From Liquidambar formosana (lineage: Eukaryota > Streptophyta > Magnoliopsida > Saxifragales > Altingiaceae), in assembly GCA_039720395.1 (NCBI GenBank), contig CM077826.1:29198810-29262809 (forward strand): a DNA stretch of 64,000 bases. Reading direction: 5' to 3'. Position 1 is the first letter of the stretch. Each line of letters opens with the position of its first letter. Under the pieces are notes generated by a model, which was not told the DNA's origin, ran no database searches, and was given only the letters and a program-made list of their open reading frames with translations. The translations under genes and the position numbers were made by a program. This document shows positions 58,375 to 64,000 of the stretch, in pieces.

Positions 58375-60644
58375 GAGGCTCCAAGAGTTTATGGCGGCCC
58401 TAATTGAGGCTAGAGAGCATCGTGGACTCCAGAAAGCCGCCTAGGATCTTTTTAGAGATCATAGAGCACTTACGAGCGTCTAGGTTGGTTTTTGAGGCTC
58501 CCAAGGGTCTCTAGCGACCCTAATTGAGACTTGAGAGCATCGTGGACCCATGAAAGGCTCCGAGAATGTTTTAGCACGTATAGAGATCCAACTAGTCCAA
58601 GGCAACTGTAATTGGGCCTAGAGAGCGTCGTGGACCCTAGGGAGCCGTCTAACATTTTTTTTTCTTGGAGTGTATACAGATCCTACGGGTGCCAATGAAG
58701 CTTTCTGAGGTATCCCCGAGCCTTTGGCGACTCTAATTGAGTCTAGAAAGCGTTGTTGATTATAGAAAGCCTCCTAAGAGTTCTTAGAGCGTGTAGAACT
58801 CCTACGGGTGTGTTGGAAGCGTTGTGAGGCTCCCTCGAGTCTTTCGCGCCTCCTATTGAGTCTAGAGAAAGTCGTGGACTCCTGAAAGCGTCCTTGTATT
58901 TTTGGAGTCTATGCAGCTCCGACGGGATTCTTGGAAGCATTCTGAGTCTTCCACGAGTCAGTGGCGACTCTGATTGAGTTTAGAGAGCGACGTGGACCCA
59001 AGAATGCCTTCGGGAATTTTTTAAGAGTGCATAGAGATTCTACTAGTCCAAGGCAACTGTAATTGGATCTAGGGAGCGTCGTGGACCCTAGCAAGGCTTC
59101 TAAATTTTTTTTGGAGTGTTTAGAGCTCCTACGGGTGCCAATGATCCCTTGTGAGGCTTCCACGAGTCTATAGCTACTCTAATTGAGACTGGAGAGCATC
59201 GTGGCCCATGAAGGCCTCTGAGAATCTTTTAGAGTGTATAGAGATCCAACTAGTCCAAGGCAACTGTAATTCGGTCTAGAGAGCGTTGTGGACCCCAGAA
59301 AGCCTTCTATGATTTTTTTTTTTGGAGTGTATGGTGCTCCTATGGGTGCCAATGATGCTTTGGGAGGCTTCCACGAGTCTATGGCGACTCTAATTGAGTC
59401 TAGAAAGCGTCGTGGATTATAGAAAGCCTCTTAGGAGTTCTTAGAGCGTATAGAGCTCCTACGGGTGTGTTGGAGGCGTTGTGAGGCTCCCACGAGTCTT
59501 TTGTGATTGCAATTGAGTGTAGAGAATGTCATGGACTCTTGAAAGCCTCCAAGTATTATTAGAGTCTATACAGCTCCGATAGGTGTCTTATAAGCATTTT
59601 GAGGCTCCCACGGGTCTATGGCGACTTTAATTGAGTTTAGAGAGCGTCGTGCACCCTTGAGTGCCTCCGGGAATTTTTTTAGAGTGTATGATCCCCTACG
59701 GGTGTCTAGGAAGGTTTGTATGGCTGCCATGACTCTTTGGCTACCTTGACTTAGTCTAGAGAGCGTCGTCGACCCCTAGAAACCCTCCTACGAGTGCTTA
59801 GGAAGCGTCGTGCGGCTGCCACGAGTCTATGGCTACTCTAACTGAATTTAGGGAGTGTCATGGACTCCAGACCGCCTCTGAGGTTTTCTTAAAGTGCATA
59901 GAGTTGCTATGGGTGTCTAGGATGCCTTGCGAGGCTCCCATTAGTCTACGGCGACTCTAAATGGGTCTAGAAAGCGTCGTGGATTATAGAATGCCTCCTA
60001 GTATTTTTGGAGTCTACAGGGCTCCGAAGGGTGTCTCGGAGGCATTTTGAGGCTCCCACTTGTCTATGGCAACTCAAATTGATTTTAAAGAGCGTCGTGG
60101 ACCCTAGAAAAGCCTCCTTGGATTTTTTGGACTATATAGAAATTGTACGGGTGTGTAAGAAGGTTTGTAAGGCTTCCATGGGTCTGTGACAACCTTAACT
60201 TAGTCTAGTAAGCGTCGTCAATGGCAGAAAGCCTCCTAGGGTTTTTTGGGGTGTATACAGCTCCTACGGATTCATGGGAAGCTTCGCGCGCTCCCACGAG
60301 TCTATGGCGACTCTAATTGAGTTTATAGAGTGTCCATGACTTTAGATAGCTTCCTAGGTTTTTTTAAAGTGCAAAGAGCTCCTACGGGCGTCGAGGATTC
60401 CTTGCGAGGCTCCCATGAGTCTATGGAGACTCTAGCTGAGTCTAGAGAGCATCCTACACACTAGAAAGCCACCTGGGAACTTTTAGAGTGTATAGAGCCC
60501 CTACGGGTCTCTATGAAGGTTTGTAAGGCTGCCATGGGACTATGGGGACTTTAACCTAATTTAGAGAGCGTCGTCGACTCCAGAAAGCCTTTTAGGATCT
60601 TTTTGGAGTGTATAGAGCTCCTACGGGTGTATAGAAAGTTTTGT
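58375..60644 (+). repeat. HOR copy C23
   Basis: This 2270-bp copy is short because of a loss of about 36 bases in m13/m14 near 59787 (CCCTCCTACGAGTGC). The same kind of loss is found in C21. The m3 T-run is short with a C (58656-58665). Monomer m6 carries GAGTCTTCCACGAG, shared with C22. Confidence 0.9.
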
Positions 60645-62971
60645 GAGGCTCCAAGAGTTTATGGCGGCCCTAATTGAGGCTAGAGAGCGTCGTGGACTCC
60701 AGAAACCCGACTAGGACTTTTTTAGAGATCATAGAGCACTTACGAGCGTCTAAGTTGGTTTTTAAGGCTCCCAAGGGTCTCTAGCGACCCTAATTGAGAC
60801 TTGACAGCATCGTGGACCCATGAAAGCCTCCGAGAATGTTTTAGTGCGTATAGAGATCCAACTACTCCAAGGCAACTGTAATTGGGCCTAGAGAGCGTCG
60901 TGGACCCTAGGAAGCCGTCTAAGATTTTTTTTTTTTTTTTTTTTTTTTGTTTTTTTTTGTGGAGTGTGTAGAGATCCTACGGGTGCCAATGAAGCTTTCT
61001 GAGGATTCCACAAGCCTTTGGTGACTCTAATTGAGTCTAGAAAGCGTTGTTGCTTATAGAAAGCGTCATAGGAGTTCTTAGAGCGTATAGAACTCCTACG
61101 GGTGTGTTGGAAGCGTTGTGAGGCTCCCTCGAGTCTTTCACGCCTCCTATTGAGTCTAGAGAAAGTCGTGGACTCCTGAGAGCGTCCTTGTATTTTCGGA
61201 GTCTATAGAGCTCCGACGGGATTCTTGGAAGCATTCTGAAGCTCCCACGAGTCAATGGCGACTCTAATTGATTTTAGAGAGCATCGTGGACCCCAAAATG
61301 CCTTCGGGAATTTTTTAAGAGTGTATAGAGATTCTACTAGTCCAAGGCAACTATAACTGGATCTAGGGAGCGTCGTGGACCCTAGCAAGGCTTCTAAGAT
61401 TTTTTTTTGGAGTGTTTAGAGCTCCTACTGGTGCCAATGATCCCTTGTGAGGCTTCCACGAGTCTATGGCTACTCTAATTGAGATTGGAGAGCATCATGG
61501 ACCCATGAAGGCCTCTGAGAATCTTTTAGAGTGTATAGAGATCCAACTAGTCCAAGGCCACTGTAATTGGGTCTGGAGAGCGTTGTGGACCCCAGAAAGC
61601 CTTTTAAGATTTTTTTTTTGGAGTGTATGGAGCTCCTACGGGTGCCAATGATGCTTTGGGAGGCTTCCACGAGTCTATGGCGACTCTAATTGAGTCTAGA
61701 AAGCATTGTGGATTATAGAAAGCCTCTTAGGAGTTCTTAGAGCATATAGAGCTCCTACAGGTGTGTTGGACGCGTTGTGAGGCTCACACGAGTCTTTTGT
61801 GACTGCAATTGAGTGTAGAGAATGTCATGGACTCTTGAAAGCCTCCAAGTATTATTGGAGTCTATATAACTCCGACAGGTGTCTTGGAAGCATTCTGAGG
61901 CTCCCACGGGTCTATGGCGACTTTAATTGAGTTTAGAGAGCGTCGTGGACCCTTGAGTGCCTCCGGGAATTTTTTAGAGTGTATGATCCCCTACAGGTGT
62001 CTAGGAAGGTTTGTATGGCTGCCATGACTCTTTGGCGACCTTGACTTAGTCTAGAGTGCGTCGTCGACCCCCAGAAACCCTCCTAGGATTTTCTGGAGTG
62101 TATAGAGCTCCTACGGGTGCCTAGGAAGCGTCGTGTGGCTACCACAAGTCTATGGCGACTCTAACTGAGTTTAGAGAGTGTCATGGACTCCAGACCGCCT
62201 CCAAGGTTTTCTTAAAGTGCATAGAGTTGCTATGGCTGTCTAGGATGCCTTGCGAGGCTCCCATTTGTCTACGGCGACTCTAAATGAGTCTAGAAAGCGT
62301 CGTGGATTATAGAATGCCTCCTAGTATTTTTGGAGTATACAGAGCTCCGAAGGGTGTCTCGGAGGCATTTTGAGGCTCCCACTTGTCTATGGCGACTCTA
62401 ATTGAGTTTAGAGAGCGTCGTGGACCCTAAAAAAGCCTCCTAGGATTTTTTGGACTGTATAGAGATTGTACGGGTGTGTAAGAAGGTGTGTAAGGCTTCC
62501 ATGGGTCTATGACAACTTTAACTTAGTCTAGTAAGCGTCGTCAATGGCAGAAAGCCTCCTAGGGTTTTTTGGGGTGTATACAGCTCCTACGGATTCATGG
62601 GAAGCTTCGTGCGGCTCCCACGAGTCTATGGCGGCTCTAATTGAGTTTACAGAGCATCCATGACTTTAGATGGCTTCCTAGGTTTTTTTAAAGTGCAAGG
62701 AGCTCCTACGGGCGTCGAGGATTCCTTGCGAGGCTCCCATGAGTCTAGGGCGACTCTAGCTGAGTCTAGAGAGCATCTTACACACTAGAAAGCCACCTGG
62801 GAATTTTTAGAGTGTATAAAGCCCCTACGAGTGCCTATGAAGGTTTGTAAGGCTGCCATGGGACTGTGGAGACTTTAACCTAATCTAAAGAGCGTCGTCG
62901 ACTCCAGAAAGCCTCCTAGGATCTTTTTGGATTGTATTAAGCTCCTACGGGTGTATAGAAGAAAGTTTTGT
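60645..62971 (+). repeat. HOR copy C24
   Basis: This 2327-bp copy is complete. The m3 T-run is long with an internal G (about 60925-60957). Monomer m1 reads GAAACCCGACTAGG instead of GAAAGCCGCCTAGG, a change shared with C25 only. A three-base duplication (AGAAGAAAG) is present in m20 near 62957. Confidence 0.9.
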
Positions 62972-64000
62972 GAGGCTCCAAGAGTTTATGGCGGCCCTAA
63001 CTGAGGCTAGAGAGCGTCGTGGACTCCAGAAACCCGACTAGGAGTTTTTTAGAGATCATAGAGCACTTACGGGCGTCTAAGTTGGTTTTTGAGGCTCCCA
63101 AGGGTCTCTAGCGACCCTAATTGAGACTTGAGAGCATCGTGGACCCATGAAAGCCCCTATGAATGTTTTAGCGCGTATAGAGATCAACTAGTCCAAGGCA
63201 ACTGTAATTGGGCCTAGAGAGCGTCGTGGACCCGAGGAAGCCGTCTAACATTTTTTTTTTTTTTTTTTTTTTTGGAGTGTATAGAGATCCTACGGGTGCC
63301 AATGAAGTAATCTGAGGCTTCCAAGAGCCTTTGGCGACTCTAATTGAGTCTAGAAAGTGTTGTTGATTATAGAAAGCCTCCTAGGTGTTCTTAGAGCGTA
63401 TAGAACTCCTACGGGTGTGTTGGAAGCGTTGTGAGGCTCCCTCGAGTCTTTCGCGCCTCCTATTGAGTCTAGAGAAAGTCGTGGACTCCTGAGAGCGTCC
63501 TTGTATTTTCGGAGTCTATAGAGCTTCAACGGGATTCTTGGAAGCATTCTGAGGCTCCCACGAGTCAATGGCGACTCTAATTGAGTTTAGAGAGCGTCGT
63601 GGACCCCAGAATGCCTTCGGGAATTTTTTAAGAGTGTATAGAGATTCTACTAGTCCAAGGCAACTGTAATTGGATCTAGGGAGTGTCGTGGACCCTAGCA
63701 AGGCTTCTAAGATTTTTTTTTGGAGTGTTTAGAGCTCCTACGGGTGCCAATGATCCCTTGTGAGGCTTCCATAAGTCTATGGCTACTCTAATTGAGACTG
63801 GAGAGCATTGTGGGCCCATAAAGGCCTCTGAGAATCTTTTAGAGTGTATAGAGATCCAACTAGTCCAAGCCAACTGTAATTGGGTCTGGAGAGCGTTGTG
63901 GACCCTAGAGAGCCTTCTAAGATGTTTTTTTTTGGAGTGTATAGAGCTCCTACGGGTGCCAATGATGCTTTGGGAGGCTTCCACGAGTCTATGGCGACTC
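62972..64000 (+). repeat. HOR copy C25, cut by the window end
   Basis: Monomers m1 to the start of m10 are present and the array continues beyond the window. It shares GAAACCCGACTAGG in m1 with C24. The m3 T-run is about 23 long (63251-63273). A one-base loss in m2/m3 gives GAGATCAACTAG near 63180. Confidence 0.9.

Larger units (their letters stand above)
1..64000 (+). repeat. Satellite array: ~119-bp monomers in a 20-monomer HOR of ~2.32 kb
   Basis: The array fills the window in one orientation and is broken only by four retroelements. Monomers usually open with GAGGCTCCCACGAGTC, continue through GGCGACTCTAATTGAGT, AGAGAGCGTCGTGGACCC and AAGCCTCCTAGGATTTTTT, and end with GAGTGTATAGAGCTCCTACG. 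The recurring monomer m1 (GAGGCTCCAAGAG) marks the start of each HOR at 1, 2320, 4634, 6956, 9270, 11595, 13908, 16195, 20201, 22485, 27360, 29643, 31954, 34210, 37631, 41367, 46145, 49953, 58375, 60645 and 62972. Intact spacings are 2.26-2.33 kb. Monomers within one HOR differ strongly, while equivalent monomers in different HORs are nearly the same, which defines a true HOR. No coding function is apparent. I do not recognise the family by name. A centromeric or other heterochromatic location is inference only. Confidence 0.97.

Noticed and set aside
1..64000. CRISPR-like array suggested by regular spacing of repeats
   Set aside because: Units are contiguous 119-bp monomers without short repeats and unique spacers, and the context is eukaryotic LINEs.

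Overview
The window is about 85% satellite DNA from a plant nuclear genome. The plant assignment rests on four retroelement insertions whose proteins have the plant L1-type LINE layout: ORF1 with a DUF4283-like region and a CCHC zinc knuckle, and ORF2 with endonuclease, reverse transcriptase and a C-terminal zf-RVT zinc motif. I cannot name the species. I see no host gene, tRNA, rRNA or CRISPR array. The many short minus-strand reading frames are by-products of the repeat.

The satellite runs through the whole window in one orientation. Its basic monomer is about 119 bp and typically opens with GAGGCTCCCACGAGTC. Twenty monomers (17 long, about 119 bp; 3 short, about 92 bp plus a T-run) make a higher-order repeat (HOR) of about 2.32 kb. 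I place 25 HOR copies, C1 to C25, counting truncated, recombinant and TE-interrupted ones. Copies C1-C6 (1-13.9 kb) are nearly identical and alternate between types A and B, giving a 4.64 kb super-period. C7-C8 (about 13.5-18.43 kb) carry a dense scatter of 1-6 base deletions that stops at a HOR junction; this may be an assembly-quality patch. C9-C14 are more diverged. C15-C25 form a further subfamily and contain all the retroelements.

Retroelements: A, a 5'-truncated LINE (minus, 35788-36945) with an intact ORF2 C-terminus and no target-site duplication (TSD). B, a 0.7 kb element (minus, 41729-42436) that joins an ORF1-like C-terminus directly to a LINE-type 3' end without ORF2. C, a 5'-truncated LINE (minus, about 44002-45731) starting at the RT FADD motif, with a stop and a frameshift. 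D, a full-length but dead LINE of about 6.1 kb (plus, 50055-56165) with recognisable ORF1 and ORF2. The LINE 3' ends share sequence motifs, and A, C and D have an AAGC-type hairpin 65-95 bases before the poly(A) tail.

The overall picture is a layered satellite array, possibly centromeric or heterochromatic. A young, TE-free, homogenised part lies to the left. To the right lie older, rearranged, TE-invaded layers. HOR junctions fall in short stretches of homology, as expected from unequal exchange or microhomology-mediated deletion.
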